In this document: positions 14,641-24,278 of the stretch, piece by piece
Layout of the letters: every line of letters begins with the position of its first letter
Position numbering within the stretch: the stretch's first letter is position 1
Origin: CAG-177 sp003514385
GTDB lineage: Bacteria > Bacillota > Clostridia > Oscillospirales > Acutalibacteraceae
Length of the DNA: 64,000 nt
Direction of reading: 5' to 3'
Assembly (NCBI GenBank): GCA_051920445.1
Contig: JBPPLN010000001.1
Coordinates: 1,116,001 to 1,180,000 of the forward strand
Position numbers and translations under genes: made by a program
Notes under the pieces: generated by a model
Seen by the model: the letters and a program-made list of their open reading frames with translations, nothing else
Database searches by the model: none
Told to the model about the DNA's origin: nothing

Positions 14641-16342
14641 AGAGCCGCGCCTGCGCTTTACTGATGAGGAACGGGCTGACCCTGCACTGGAAAAGCCGAT
14701 CCGCAAAACGGAGAAAGCTACGGCCAGAGCAGATAAGGCGCAGGCCAATATTCCAAAGAAAAAAGTCAGACAGACGGTCATTGACCCGGACACCGGGAAA
14801 AAGACCTCGAAGCTGACCTTTGAGGACAAGAAAAAACCACCTTCCAAACTTTCTCAAGGGGTTAAGGAAGCTCCCGTCCATCTGGTCGCGGGCAAGTTTC
14901 ACAAAGAGATCCGGGAAACAGAACAGGACAATGTGGGCGTGGAAAGCGCCCACAAGTCCGAGGAGGCGGTGGAGACCAGCGCTTATCTGGTGCGGGAGGG
15001 CTATCGCAGCCACAAGCTGAAGCCGTACCGCAAAGCAGCCCAGGCCGAGCAGAAGCTGGAAAAGGCAAATGTAAATGCCCTGTACCAGAAGTCCCTACGG
15101 GAAAATCCTCAGTTTACCAGCAACCCTCTCTCCCGCTGGCAGCAAAAACAGAGTATCAAAAAGCAGTATGCCGTCGCCAAGCGCACCGGTCAGACTGCCG
15201 GAAATACCGCCCAGGCTGCGTCCAAAACCGGAAAAGCCGCAAGGACGGTAAAAGAAAAGGCACAGCAGGCAGGGGCATTCGTCATGCGCCACAAGAAGGG
15301 CTTCCTGATGGCAGGGGTTTTTTTCCTCATCGCCTGTATGCTGATGAATACCATGTCCTCCTGCTCTATGATGGCACAGAGTATTGGTTCTGTAATTTCC
15401 GGCACTACCTATCCATCGGATGACCCGGAAATGCTGGCGGTGGAGGCAGATTATGCAGACAGAGAAGCTCGGTTGCAGGAGAAAATCGACAACATCGAAA
15501 GCAGCCACCCAGGGTATGACGAGTATCGCTATAACCTTGGCATGATCGGCCATGACCCCCATGAGCTTGCGGCGTTTCTCTCTGCTGTCTTGCAGGGCTA
15601 TACACGCCACAGCGCACAGGCAGAGCTGGAGCGTGTGTTTGATGCACAGTATCAGCTCACGCTGAGAGAAGAAATTCAGATTCGCACTTACACTGACGAA
15701 GATGGGGATGAGCATGAATATGAATATCGTATTCTCCATGTAACTTTAACAAGCCGTTCCATTGCCTCTCTTGCGCCAGAACTACTGACTCCGGAGCAGA
15801 TGGAGATGTACCAGGTCTACCGACAGACTATGGGCAATAAGCCGCTGTTGTTTGGTGGCGGTTCTCCCGATACAGGTGTTTCTGAAGATTTGACTGGTGT
15901 TGAATTTATCAATGGCACCCGCCCCGGCAATCCGCAGCTGGTGGAACTGGCGAAAAGTCAGGTGGGCAATGTGGGAGGACAACCTTATTGGAGCTGGTAC
16001 GGCTTTGACTCCCGTGTGGAATGGTGTGCCTGCTTTGTATCATGGTGCTATGGTCAATCCGGTCGAACGGAACCACGCTTTGCTGGTTGTCAGTCTCAGG
16101 GTGTTCCGTGGTTCCAGTCTCATGGACAGTGGGGCGCACGAGGATATGAAAACATCGCCCCCGGTGATGCCATTTTCTTCGATTGGGATCTGGATGGTTC
16201 CGCAGACCATGTGGGAATTGTTGTCGGCACCGATGGCAGCCGTGTTTATACCGTGGAGGGAAATTCCGGCGATGCCTGCAAGATCAAAAGTTATGACCTG
16301 AATTATCAGAGTATCAAGGGCTACGGCCTGATGAACTGGTAA
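14624..16342 (+). CDS. CHAP-domain cell-wall hydrolase of the T4SS
   Basis: A 572-aa VirB1-like peptidoglycan hydrolase. Residues 1-220 are a long basic, Lys/Ala-rich cytoplasmic segment. A transmembrane helix follows near residues 226-246 (FLMAGVFFLIACML). The C-terminal CHAP domain (about 430-572) has WCACFVSW with the catalytic Cys, the DHVGIV His and a conserved Asn. It would open the cell wall for the transfer channel. GTG at 14624 or TTG at 14633 may be the true start; relatives begin with NKEPRLRF, which favours 14633. It overlaps the gene before it by 17 bases. Confidence 0.9.
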   Translation: MIGLNKEPRLRFTDEERADPALEKPIRKTEKATARADKAQANIPKKKVRQTVIDPDTGKKTSKLTFEDKKKPPSKLSQGVKEAPVHLVAGKFHKEIRETEQDNVGVESAHKSEEAVETSAYLVREGYRSHKLKPYRKAAQAEQKLEKANVNALYQKSLRENPQFTSNPLSRWQQKQSIKKQYAVAKRTGQTAGNTAQAASKTGKAARTVKEKAQQAGAFVMRHKKGFLMAGVFFLIACMLMNTMSSCSMMAQSIGSVISGTTYPSDDPEMLAVEADYADREARLQEKIDNIESSHPGYDEYRYNLGMIGHDPHELAAFLSAVLQGYTRHSAQAELERVFDAQYQLTLREEIQIRTYTDEDGDEHEYEYRILHVTLTSRSIASLAPELLTPEQMEMYQVYRQTMGNKPLLFGGGSPDTGVSEDLTGVEFINGTRPGNPQLVELAKSQVGNVGGQPYWSWYGFDSRVEWCACFVSWCYGQSGRTEPRFAGCQSQGVPWFQSHGQWGARGYENIAPGDAIFFDWDLDGSADHVGIVVGTDGSRVYTVEGNSGDACKIKSYDLNYQSIKGYGLMNW

Positions 16343-16371
16343 CAGAGATTTTTTAGAAGGAGTGATAGACG

Positions 16372-16623
16372 ATGGCAAAGAACAAAATTGAACGCATTGA
16401 CCAGGAGATTACTAAGGTCCGCGAGAAGATCGCAGAGTATCAGGAAAAGCTCAAGGCGCTGGAGACACAGAAAACCGAGGCAGAAAATCTGGAGATCGTC
16501 CAGATGGTGCGCGCACTGCGTATGACCCCGGCTCAGCTGAGCGCCATGCTGTCCGGAGGCACAGTTCCCGGCAGTTTGGCTGATGACAACAACGAACAGG
16601 AGGAAAACAGCTATGAGGAATAA
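16372..16623 (+). CDS. DUF4315 family protein
   Basis: An 83-aa protein made of one long coiled coil (residues 3-45, IERIDQEITKVREKIAEYQE) and an acidic tail. It is the DUF4315 protein that conserves its place between the CHAP hydrolase and DUF4366 genes in Clostridia ICEs. Its role is unknown; a structural T4SS accessory is likely. The start follows AGAAGGAG, and the end overlaps the next gene's start by 11 bases. Confidence 0.85.
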   Translation: MAKNKIERIDQEITKVREKIAEYQEKLKALETQKTEAENLEIVQMVRALRMTPAQLSAMLSGGTVPGSLADDNNEQEENSYEE

Positions 16624-17365
16624 ACGATTGCTCCGAACACTTTCCGCCATTTGCCTGACGCTGGTTCTGGCATTGGGCTTTACCGTTCCCGCTTTTGCCC
16701 AGGGCGCAGCTCCGCCCCCGGCAGAGGATACCACCAATGACAGCAATGTGGTGGTGGAAGAAACGGAAAAAGCACCTCCGCTGACCCCGGATGGCAACGC
16801 CGCTCTGGTGGATGATTTTGGTGGCAACAAGCAGCTCATTACCGTTACCACCAAGGCAGGCAACTATTTTTATATCCTGATCGACAGGGCCAACGAGGAT
16901 AAAAAGACTGCTGTTCACTTTCTGAACCAGGTGGATGAAGCGGACCTGATGGCACTGATGGAAGATGGAAATGCCAAAGAGGAGCCGCCAGCTGTGTGCA
17001 GCTGCACGAAGAAATGTGAAGCAGGGGCAGTTAATACGGCCTGCCCGGTCTGTGTAACTGATAAGAGTAAATGTACGGGAAAAGCACCGGAACCTCCGGC
17101 AGAAACACCGGAGCCGGAAAAAGAGAAGCCTGCCGGACTGAACCCGGCTGCCCTGATCCTTCTGCTGGCTCTGCTGGGCGGCGGTGGCGTATTTGCCTAC
17201 TTGAAGCTCGTTAAAAATAAGCCTAAGACCAAGGGCAATGACAGTCTGGACGATTATGATTATGGCGAGGAAGATTCCGAGGAATGGGAAACTGAGGATG
17301 AGGAAGTCCTTGAGGATGGTTTTGAGGGTTCTGACCCTAATGAGGAAAGTGATAGAACAGATTGA
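16613..17365 (+). CDS. DUF4366 family surface/membrane protein
   Basis: A 250-aa exported protein. A signal peptide (residues 1-27, ending AFAQG) is followed by the DUF4366 domain, a Cys-rich knuckle region (CSCTKKCEAGAVNTACPVC), a Pro/Glu-rich linker and a transmembrane helix near residues 180-202. A very acidic cytoplasmic tail closes it. The ATG at 16613 follows AGGAGG; an in-frame ATG at 16583 would put ten extra residues before the signal peptide. It is a conserved component of this T4SS operon and may contact the envelope part of the channel. Confidence 0.88.
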   Translation: MRNKRLLRTLSAICLTLVLALGFTVPAFAQGAAPPPAEDTTNDSNVVVEETEKAPPLTPDGNAALVDDFGGNKQLITVTTKAGNYFYILIDRANEDKKTAVHFLNQVDEADLMALMEDGNAKEEPPAVCSCTKKCEAGAVNTACPVCVTDKSKCTGKAPEPPAETPEPEKEKPAGLNPAALILLLALLGGGGVFAYLKLVKNKPKTKGNDSLDDYDYGEEDSEEWETEDEEVLEDGFEGSDPNEESDRTD

Positions 17366-17410
17366 ACCGTTTGAGCGTAGCATATTTCAAATTATTGCGG
17401 GATAAGGGAC

Positions 17411-17438
17411 AGAGGACAGGGAGAAATTCCTGTCCTCT
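17411..17438 (+). terminator. Hairpin after the DUF4366 gene
   Basis: A perfect 10-bp stem, AGAGGACAGG (17411-17420) and CCTGTCCTCT (17429-17438), with an 8-base loop and no clear T-run. It may be a weak terminator or an mRNA-stability hairpin at the end of the core T4SS operon. Confidence 0.55.
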
Positions 17439-17512
17439 GCTGCTCTACTCACTCTCTTACTGTAAATCCACACCCAAAATCAGCACATGGTCAAAGAAAG
17501 GAGGACCTCACA

Positions 17513-18220
17513 ATGAACACCTGGAACTGGTTATTACACTTTCTGATTATTTTTGATCTGGTCGCCTTCGGAATTTACTTTGGAGGAGACATTCTTTTCA
17601 CTGCTATAAGCAAAGTTCAAAAAAAGTCAAAGAAGAACGATGACTTGGATCTTTATGATTTTGAAATTGAGACCGCACCCCAAAAACGCTCTTTATGTGT
17701 GGACTCAATCCGAATGCTTTATTCTGGTGAGATAGATGAATTTGTGGAAAAGGAACTGTTGCCTGATGCAGCGGAGACCATGAACGCTTTATCTGAAGCT
17801 GAAAAAACAGCAGTTAGCCTGTTACTAAAAGCTTATATCGGTTTTTTGAGCGAAGAAGCAACGGTAGATGAACAAAGTTTTCCCATGGTTAAGGAACTGT
17901 TGTCTTATACACAGGGCAGCAAAGAAGATGGTGAAAAAGATGCCATAGATTGTCTGATGGAAGATACGGTCAGCAGAACCCACAGACATCGAGAATATTA
18001 CAACAATTATCAACGCTATCAACTGATGCAGGTGGATAAAGAGCGTGTGATTATGGCCTGCAATATCATAATCAATGATTTGATTGGCAGGTTGTACCGA
18101 TATGATTATCGCTTTGGCTATGACATTACACTTGCCTCAGAACACAGCATTGCAAAAAAACTGTCTGATAATTGGCAGAATGAATGGGAGGTTGAAGATT
18201 ATGAAGCTGGTGATTGCTGA
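17513..18220 (+). CDS. Membrane-anchored hypothetical protein
   Basis: A 235-aa protein with one N-terminal transmembrane helix (residues 6-32, LLHFLIIFDLVAFGIYFGG) and a soluble, mostly helical cytoplasmic domain rich in acidic residues. I do not recognise a family. The start follows GAAAGGAGG. The gene overlaps the start of topB by 20 bases, so the two are coupled. It replaces the gene usually found here in relatives and has AT-richer codon use than topB, suggesting a later insertion. Confidence 0.7.
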   Translation: MNTWNWLLHFLIIFDLVAFGIYFGGDILFTAISKVQKKSKKNDDLDLYDFEIETAPQKRSLCVDSIRMLYSGEIDEFVEKELLPDAAETMNALSEAEKTAVSLLLKAYIGFLSEEATVDEQSFPMVKELLSYTQGSKEDGEKDAIDCLMEDTVSRTHRHREYYNNYQRYQLMQVDKERVIMACNIIINDLIGRLYRYDYRFGYDITLASEHSIAKKLSDNWQNEWEVEDYEAGDC

Positions 18221-20300
18221 AAAACCATCGGTTGCACAAAGTCTGTCGGCGGTGATTGGTGCAACCGTCCGTAAGGACGGGTATCTGGAGGGCAACGGCT
18301 GGCGTGTCAGCTGGTGCGTGGGCCACCTGGCCGGTCTTGCGGATGCAGACAGCTATGACCCAAAGTATGCCAAGTGGCGATATGATGATCTGCCTATCCT
18401 GCCGGAACATTGGCAGATGGTGGTAGGAAAAGATAAGAAAAAGCAGTTTGATATTCTCAAAAAGCTGATGAATGCCCCGGATGTGACGGAAGTGGTAAAT
18501 GCCTGTGATGCCGGACGCGAGGGCGAGATGATCTTCCGCAGCGTCTATGAGCTGGCAGGTTGCAAGAAGCCGATGAAAAGGCTCTGGATTTCTTCGATGG
18601 AAGACTCCGCCATAAGGGAAGGCTTTGCAAACCTGCGCCCCGGTGCGGACTATGACGGACTTCGGGATGCTGCTCTCTGCCGTGCCAAGGCCGACTGGCT
18701 GGTGGGGATCAATGCCACAAGGCTTTTTTCCGTGCTGTACCACCGCACCCTCAACATCGGGCGTGTGATGTCCCCAACGCTGGCACTGATTGTCCAGCGA
18801 GAAGCTGAGATCGACACCTTTCAGCTGATTCCCTTTTATACCGTGGCGCTGGAGCTGCCCGGTCTTACCGTATCCGGGGAGCGCATGGCGGATAAAGCTG
18901 CTGCCGAACAGCTGAAAGAAGCCTGTCAGGGTGCAAATGTCACAATCAAAAAGGTGGAGCGCAAGGAAAAGTCCGAAAAGCCGCCTGCCCTCTATGACCT
19001 GACTACCCTGCAAAGAGATGCCAACCGTCTGCTTGGATTTACGGCCCAGCAGACCCTGGACTATCTGCAAAGCCTGTATGAAAAGAAGCTCTGCACCTAT
19101 CCCCGTACTGACAGCCGATATCTGACTGGCGATATGGCAGACAGCCTGCCGGTGCTGGTGAATCTGGTTGCCAATGCTATGCCGTTTCGCAAAGGAATCG
19201 CCATTACCTGTGATCCGCAGACGGTAATCAACGATAAGAAAGTAACCGACCACCACGCAGTAATCCCTACCAGAAATCTCAAGGACGCAGACCTTTCTGC
19301 CCTTCCTGCGGGAGAAAAAGCGGTGCTGGAGCTGGTGGCTCTGCGTCTGATGTGCGCCGTAGCCCAGCCCCATATCTATTCGGAAACCGTTGTGATTGCA
19401 GCGTGTGCCGGTGGGGAGTTTACCACAAAAGGGAAAACAGTGAAGCACCTCGGATGGAAAGCACTGGAGGACGCTTATCGTGCCAAAAAGAAGGATGCAG
19501 AGCCGAAAAAAGAGGGCGTAGAGAAAGCCCTGCCGGAGCTGACCGAAGGACAGACACTTTCGGTTTCTGCGGCAATCGTCAAAGAAGGCAAAAGCAGTCC
19601 GCCTCAGCACTTTACGGAGGACACCCTATTGTCCGCAATGGAGACTGCCGGGAAAGATGATATGCCAGAGGATGCTGAGAGAAAAGGTCTGGGGACACCG
19701 GCCACCCGTGCCGGTATTTTGGAAAAGCTGGTATCTGCCGGTTTTCTGGAGCGAAAAAAGAACAGAAAAACGGTGCAGCTTCTTCCTTCCCACGATGCAG
19801 TATCCCTTATCACGGTGCTGCCGGAACAACTGCAATCGCCGCTTCTGACTGCCGAGTGGGAGTATCGCCTGGGCGAGATCGAGCGCGGGCAGCTTGCCCC
19901 AGAGGAGTTTCTGGACGGGATCAGCACCATGCTGAAAGACCTGGTGGGAACTTATCAGGTCATCAGGGGAACTGAGTACCTGTTCACTCTGCCCCGTGAG
20001 GTGGTGGGCAAATGCCCTCGCTGCGGCGGTGAAGTTGCAGAACTGCAAAAAGGCTTCTTCTGTCAGAATGATTCTTGCAAATTTGCAATCTGGAAAAATA
20101 ACAAATGGTGGGCTGCCAAGAAAAAACAGCCGACCAAGGCTGTGGTGTCTGCACTGCTTAACGATGGCCGTGTCCGTGTGACGGGGCTATATTCGGAGAA
20201 AACCGGCAAGACCTACGATGCCACTGTGGTTTTGGAGGACGATGGACAGTACGCCAACTTCAAGCTGGAATTTGACCAGCGGAAAGGAGGCAGCCGATGA
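18201..20300 (+). CDS. topB: DNA topoisomerase III
   Basis: A 699-aa type IA topoisomerase that relaxes and decatenates DNA, probably during element transfer or replication. The TOPRIM domain is at the N-terminus (KLVIAEKPSVAQSL, then ACDAGREGEMIF). The catalytic region contains TYPRTDSRYL with the active-site Tyr near residue 302. The C-terminus has a zinc-finger-like CPRCGGEVAE...CQNDSCKF module. The true start is 18201, preceded by GGGAGG; the reading from 18084 overlaps the upstream gene. A degraded relative lies at 8620-9108. Confidence 0.96.
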   Translation: MKLVIAEKPSVAQSLSAVIGATVRKDGYLEGNGWRVSWCVGHLAGLADADSYDPKYAKWRYDDLPILPEHWQMVVGKDKKKQFDILKKLMNAPDVTEVVNACDAGREGEMIFRSVYELAGCKKPMKRLWISSMEDSAIREGFANLRPGADYDGLRDAALCRAKADWLVGINATRLFSVLYHRTLNIGRVMSPTLALIVQREAEIDTFQLIPFYTVALELPGLTVSGERMADKAAAEQLKEACQGANVTIKKVERKEKSEKPPALYDLTTLQRDANRLLGFTAQQTLDYLQSLYEKKLCTYPRTDSRYLTGDMADSLPVLVNLVANAMPFRKGIAITCDPQTVINDKKVTDHHAVIPTRNLKDADLSALPAGEKAVLELVALRLMCAVAQPHIYSETVVIAACAGGEFTTKGKTVKHLGWKALEDAYRAKKKDAEPKKEGVEKALPELTEGQTLSVSAAIVKEGKSSPPQHFTEDTLLSAMETAGKDDMPEDAERKGLGTPATRAGILEKLVSAGFLERKKNRKTVQLLPSHDAVSLITVLPEQLQSPLLTAEWEYRLGEIERGQLAPEEFLDGISTMLKDLVGTYQVIRGTEYLFTLPREVVGKCPRCGGEVAELQKGFFCQNDSCKFAIWKNNKWWAAKKKQPTKAVVSALLNDGRVRVTGLYSEKTGKTYDATVVLEDDGQYANFKLEFDQRKGGSR

Positions 20301-20575
20301 AGCTCTCTTTAGTGGAACGGGAAACCATTCTCCTCTATAACCAGGCAGAACCAATGGCTGAGATCTATACTCATGATCCCCGTCTGATGGAGAAGCTGGA
20401 ACTGCTGGCAAAAAAGCACCCCGACCAGATCACCCGAAAGGACGCCCATAACTTTACCGTCCCCAAGCGGTGTGTATCAGTCCGGGAGCCATACAGCGCA
20501 GAACGCCGCAAAGCCGCTAGTGAGCGTGCGAAAGCCGCCGGATACCAGCCTCCTATGCGAAAGTCCGGCAGTTAA
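20297..20575 (+). CDS. Small conserved ICE protein
   Basis: A 92-aa basic protein (MKLSLVERETILLYNQAEP at the start, and FTVPKRCVSVREPYS near residue 55). It overlaps the topB stop by four bases (ATGA) and precedes the primase-like gene by six bases. Proteins of this size and sequence follow topB in many related elements, by memory, without known function. No membrane segment or zinc knuckle is visible. Confidence 0.75.
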   Translation: MKLSLVERETILLYNQAEPMAEIYTHDPRLMEKLELLAKKHPDQITRKDAHNFTVPKRCVSVREPYSAERRKAASERAKAAGYQPPMRKSGS

Positions 20576-20581
20576 AGGCAC

Positions 20582-23500
20582 ATGACAGAGAATGTATTTG
20601 AAGCAGTCAAGCAGTCGGTCAGCACCAGAGATGCGGCAGCGTTTTATGGGATCGAGGTCAAACGAAATGGCATGGCCTGCTGTCCCTTTCACGATGATAA
20701 GAACCCAAGCATGAAGGTAGACCAGCGGTTCCACTGCTTTGGCTGCGGTGAAGATGGGGATGTGATCGACTTTACCGCAAAGCTCTTTGACCTCTCCTCA
20801 AAAGAAGCGGCGGAGAAACTGGCACAGGACTCTGGCCTGATCTATGACAGTCAGGCCCCTCCCCGCAGGAGGTATGTCCGGCAGAAAACCGAGGCACAAA
20901 AGTTTCGGGAGGACCGGCAGCGGTGTTATCGCGTACTGTCCGATTACTACTATCTGCTGAAAAAATGGGAGGCCGACAATTCTCCCCGGACACCGGAGGA
21001 AGAACCGCACCCCCATTTTGTGGAAGCGATCCAGAAGAAAACCTATGTAGAGTACCTGCTGGACCTTTTTCTTTATGAAAGTGAAGAAGAACAAAAGGCA
21101 TGGATTGCAGAACACACAGCAGAAATCACACACTTGGAAAGGAGATTGAAAATCATGGCTGAGAATAAACCCACCAACCGAGAGCGGCTAAGGGAAATCA
21201 CGGATGGCATCGAGCAGGGCATCAAGGAGCTGTTCGAGAGCGAAAAGTATATGCACTATCTGTCCGTCATGTCCCGCTTCCACCGCTATTCGGTAAACAA
21301 CACCATGCTTATCTATATGCAGAAGCCGGACGCCACTTTGGTAGCCGGATACAATAAGTGGAAAGACCAGTTTGAGCGTCATGTAAAAAAGGGCGAGCAT
21401 GGCATTACCATCATTGCCCCCACACCGTACAAGAAGAAAATCGAGGAGCAGAAACTGGACCCAGATACCAAGGCTCCGATTCTGGATAAAGACGGAAAGA
21501 TTGTTACAGAGGAAAAAGAAATCGAGATCCCCATGTTTCGCCCGGTCAAGGTCTTTGATGTGAGCCAGACCGACGGGAAACCTTTACCGGAGCTTGCATC
21601 CTCCCTTTCCGGCAATGTGCCAAATTATGAGGCATTCATGGAGGCCCTGCGCCGCAGTGCGCCGGTGCCGATCACATTTGAAGCAATGGCCGCCGATACG
21701 GACGGCTATTTTTCTGCCGATCATCAGAAAATCGCCATTCGCCAGGGCATGAGCGAGGTACAGACGGTTTCGGCCACGGTCCATGAAATTGCCCACAGTA
21801 AGCTCCACAATCAGAAAAAAATCCAGATTGCCAATGACGAGCAATATCAGGAGATTGAGCTGTTTGATAAACCCGGCCTGTTCTCCAATGGGCGGATTGC
21901 CCGTGATGATCTGCCAGAGGGCGTTTACTGCTATGACCTGCGCGGTTCTGACGATGACCCTGGAGAGCCGATTTATGTAGAGAACCGAGTTGGTGTAAAC
22001 CATGCGGGCGCTGTGATTCTGGCGGAACCATTAGACCTCTCAAAAGAAGGCTATCTTCGGCTGACCGAGGAAGAAGGGCTGAATTTTACCGGCGGCTTTT
22101 CTACCCTCGCCCAGTTTTTGCAGGAACAAAGGAAAGACCGTCACACGGAAGAAGTGGAGGCTGAAAGCATCTCCTATGCAGTCTGCAAGTATTTTGGCAT
22201 TGAAACCGGAGAAAACAGCTTCGGCTATATTGCCAGCTGGAGTCAGGGCAAGGAACTGAAAGAGCTGAGAGCCAGTTTGGAGACCATCAACAAAACCTCC
22301 GGCACTTTGATCTCCGACATTGAGCGCCACTATAAGGAAATCTGCAAAGAGCGCGGAATCGACCCTCATGCAAAGGTAGAGCCGGAACCCGCCCCGATAG
22401 AGCAGCCAGAAGATGCCGCTAAGGTATCTGATAGACAGCAGACCGGCGATCTGACCTACTATGTAGCAGAGTGCATGGAATTTCCAAACCTCGGAGAATA
22501 CCACGATAACCTGTCTTTGGAGGAAGCAATCCGCATTTATCAAGAAATTCCGGCAGAGCGAATGAACGGGATCAAGGGCATTGGTTTTGAGCTGAAAGAC
22601 GGAAGCGACTATGAAGGACCTTTTCCGATTTTGACCGGCCATACCATTGATCTGGACACCATCCAGGCAATCGACTATTACCGTGATAATCCGCTGGTAC
22701 AGGAAGCGGTAAAGGAACTGGCTGCGGCAATGCCAGAAATGGAAGTGCTGGGGGCGGACGCCAACCAGCAGGAGGCTTTGTTTCTGATTGACGATGCCAC
22801 CTATCTTCATATCCAATCCTGTGACAGCGGCTGGGACTATACCCTTTACGATGCCGCGTCCATGAAAGAGCTGGATGGCGGTCAGCTGGATATGCCGGAG
22901 CTTTCCCGCATGAAGGCAGTTCTCCAGATTTGTGATGACAACGATTTGGGCAAAGACTCGGTAAAATACGCACCGTTGTCCATGATTGAGACCTTGCAGG
23001 AAGCTGCCTACCAGCAGATGCAGGCAGAGGCCAGTCAGATGGCTGCTTCTTCTCAGCTGCCGGAAGCACAAGAGCAGGCGCTGGATGAATACCCTATGCC
23101 TGATGAGCAGGTATCCACACCGGATATGCAGGAATACGGCTACTTCTATGATGGGATGCTCCCTGTTACCAGAGAACGGGCGCTGGAACTGGATGCCGCC
23201 GGTTTGACTGTCTATGTGCTGCATGAGGACAATACGGAGAGCATGGTGTTTGACCCGCAGGAAATCATGGATCATGGCGGTCTTTTTGGCGTGGACCGTG
23301 AGGAATGGGAGAAAAGCCCTCAGTTCCACGAAAAGGTCATGGAGCGTCAGGAACATCAGCAGGAACGCGAACAGGCATTTCTATCCCAGAACAGAGATTG
23401 CTTTGCTATCTATCAGGTGAGCCGTGACGATCCGCAGAATGTGCGCTTTATGAATCTGGATTGGTTAAAGTCCCATGCCATTTCCATAGACCGCAGCAAT

Positions 23501-23983
23501 TATGACCTCATTTACACAGCTCCGCTGAGGGAGTCTGGCACGGTACCGGAGCAGCTGGAAAAACTATATGAGCAGTTTAATCTGCAAAAGCCGGCGGATT
23601 TTCACAGTCCTTCTATGAGTGTCAGTGACATCGTTGCGATCAAGCAGGACGGTAAGGTATCCTGTCATTACTGTGACAGTGTTGGTTTTACCCAGATCCC
23701 CGGATTCCTGCCGGAAAATCCGCTGAAAAATGCGGAGATGGCCGTGGAGGACGATTACGGCATGATCGACGGTATCATCAACAATGGCGCAAAAGAGCCT
23801 CCGGTGGCAGAGCTGGAACAGCAGGCCCGCAACGGTCAGCCCATTTCCCTCATGGATTTGGCTGCCGCTGCCCATCGGGAGGAACGGGAAAAGAAAAAGT
23901 CCGTCATGGAGCAGTTGAAAAGCCAGCCCAAGGCAGAACACAAAAAGATAGCGCCAAAAAAGAGTGCGGAAAGGGAGATTTGA
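20582..23983 (+). CDS. CHC2 zinc finger-ArdC-like fusion protein
   Basis: A 1133-aa protein. Residues 30-65 form a DnaG-type CHC2 zinc-binding domain (CPFHDDKNPSMKV, then HCFGCGEDGDVIDF). From about residue 191 an ArdC-like ssDNA-binding region begins (LVAGYNKWKDQFERHVKKGE), with a metalloprotease motif VHEIAHSKLH near residue 400. The C-terminal 600 residues contain YodL/LPD-like modules of unknown role. ArdC proteins protect incoming single-stranded DNA from restriction. An internal ATG at 21154 preceded by GGAAAGGAG suggests that the second part is also made separately, and these are two genes in some relatives. It follows topB in the DNA-processing operon. Confidence 0.85.
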   Translation: MTENVFEAVKQSVSTRDAAAFYGIEVKRNGMACCPFHDDKNPSMKVDQRFHCFGCGEDGDVIDFTAKLFDLSSKEAAEKLAQDSGLIYDSQAPPRRRYVRQKTEAQKFREDRQRCYRVLSDYYYLLKKWEADNSPRTPEEEPHPHFVEAIQKKTYVEYLLDLFLYESEEEQKAWIAEHTAEITHLERRLKIMAENKPTNRERLREITDGIEQGIKELFESEKYMHYLSVMSRFHRYSVNNTMLIYMQKPDATLVAGYNKWKDQFERHVKKGEHGITIIAPTPYKKKIEEQKLDPDTKAPILDKDGKIVTEEKEIEIPMFRPVKVFDVSQTDGKPLPELASSLSGNVPNYEAFMEALRRSAPVPITFEAMAADTDGYFSADHQKIAIRQGMSEVQTVSATVHEIAHSKLHNQKKIQIANDEQYQEIELFDKPGLFSNGRIARDDLPEGVYCYDLRGSDDDPGEPIYVENRVGVNHAGAVILAEPLDLSKEGYLRLTEEEGLNFTGGFSTLAQFLQEQRKDRHTEEVEAESISYAVCKYFGIETGENSFGYIASWSQGKELKELRASLETINKTSGTLISDIERHYKEICKERGIDPHAKVEPEPAPIEQPEDAAKVSDRQQTGDLTYYVAECMEFPNLGEYHDNLSLEEAIRIYQEIPAERMNGIKGIGFELKDGSDYEGPFPILTGHTIDLDTIQAIDYYRDNPLVQEAVKELAAAMPEMEVLGADANQQEALFLIDDATYLHIQSCDSGWDYTLYDAASMKELDGGQLDMPELSRMKAVLQICDDNDLGKDSVKYAPLSMIETLQEAAYQQMQAEASQMAASSQLPEAQEQALDEYPMPDEQVSTPDMQEYGYFYDGMLPVTRERALELDAAGLTVYVLHEDNTESMVFDPQEIMDHGGLFGVDREEWEKSPQFHEKVMERQEHQQEREQAFLSQNRDCFAIYQVSRDDPQNVRFMNLDWLKSHAISIDRSNYDLIYTAPLRESGTVPEQLEKLYEQFNLQKPADFHSPSMSVSDIVAIKQDGKVSCHYCDSVGFTQIPGFLPENPLKNAEMAVEDDYGMIDGIINNGAKEPPVAELEQQARNGQPISLMDLAAAAHREEREKKKSVMEQLKSQPKAEHKKIAPKKSAEREI

Positions 23984-23984
23984 T

Positions 23985-24200
23985 ATGGGAAACTTTACTT
24001 TTGAGGAAATGAACCTGATGTGCATTTACAATACCGGCAGCCGCACCGGACTGATCGACAGCCTGCGTGATATGCGCGGCGAGCTGGCCCCGGAGGAAAC
24101 CGAGCTGCGGGAGTTGACAGACAGCGCACTGGGCAAGCTCCAGGCCATGAGTGATGCCGAGTTTGCCGAGCTGGAGTTGTATCCGGATTTTGACCAGTAA
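23985..24200 (+). CDS. Transposon-transfer assisting family protein
   Basis: A 71-aa acidic protein beginning MGNFTFEEMNLMCIYNTGSR, matching the small 'transposon-transfer assisting' (TTRAP-like) family as I remember it. The ATG at 23985 follows GGGAGA and abuts the stop of the previous gene; the upstream in-frame start at 23964 lies inside that gene. A strong hairpin follows. Its role in transfer is assigned by family name only. Confidence 0.75.
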   Translation: MGNFTFEEMNLMCIYNTGSRTGLIDSLRDMRGELAPEETELRELTDSALGKLQAMSDAEFAELELYPDFDQ

Positions 24201-24219
24201 ACACCATAATCGCAGGGAT

Positions 24220-24247
24220 GGGGTGGCAATATGCCACCCCACCTTTT
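24220..24247 (+). terminator. Terminator before the giant helicase gene
   Basis: A perfect 9-bp stem, GGGGTGGCA (24220-24228) and TGCCACCCC (24232-24240), with a 3-base loop and a following ACCTTTTTACC. It would limit read-through into the 8.8-kb gene downstream. Confidence 0.8.
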
Positions 24248-24278
24248 TACCCCAAAACTGAAAGGAGGACAGAACACT

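Noticed and set aside
21672..23356. Long minus-strand ORFs opposite the CHC2-ArdC gene
   Set aside because: Frame shadows caused by the codon use of the plus-strand gene; none shows motifs or a start signal.
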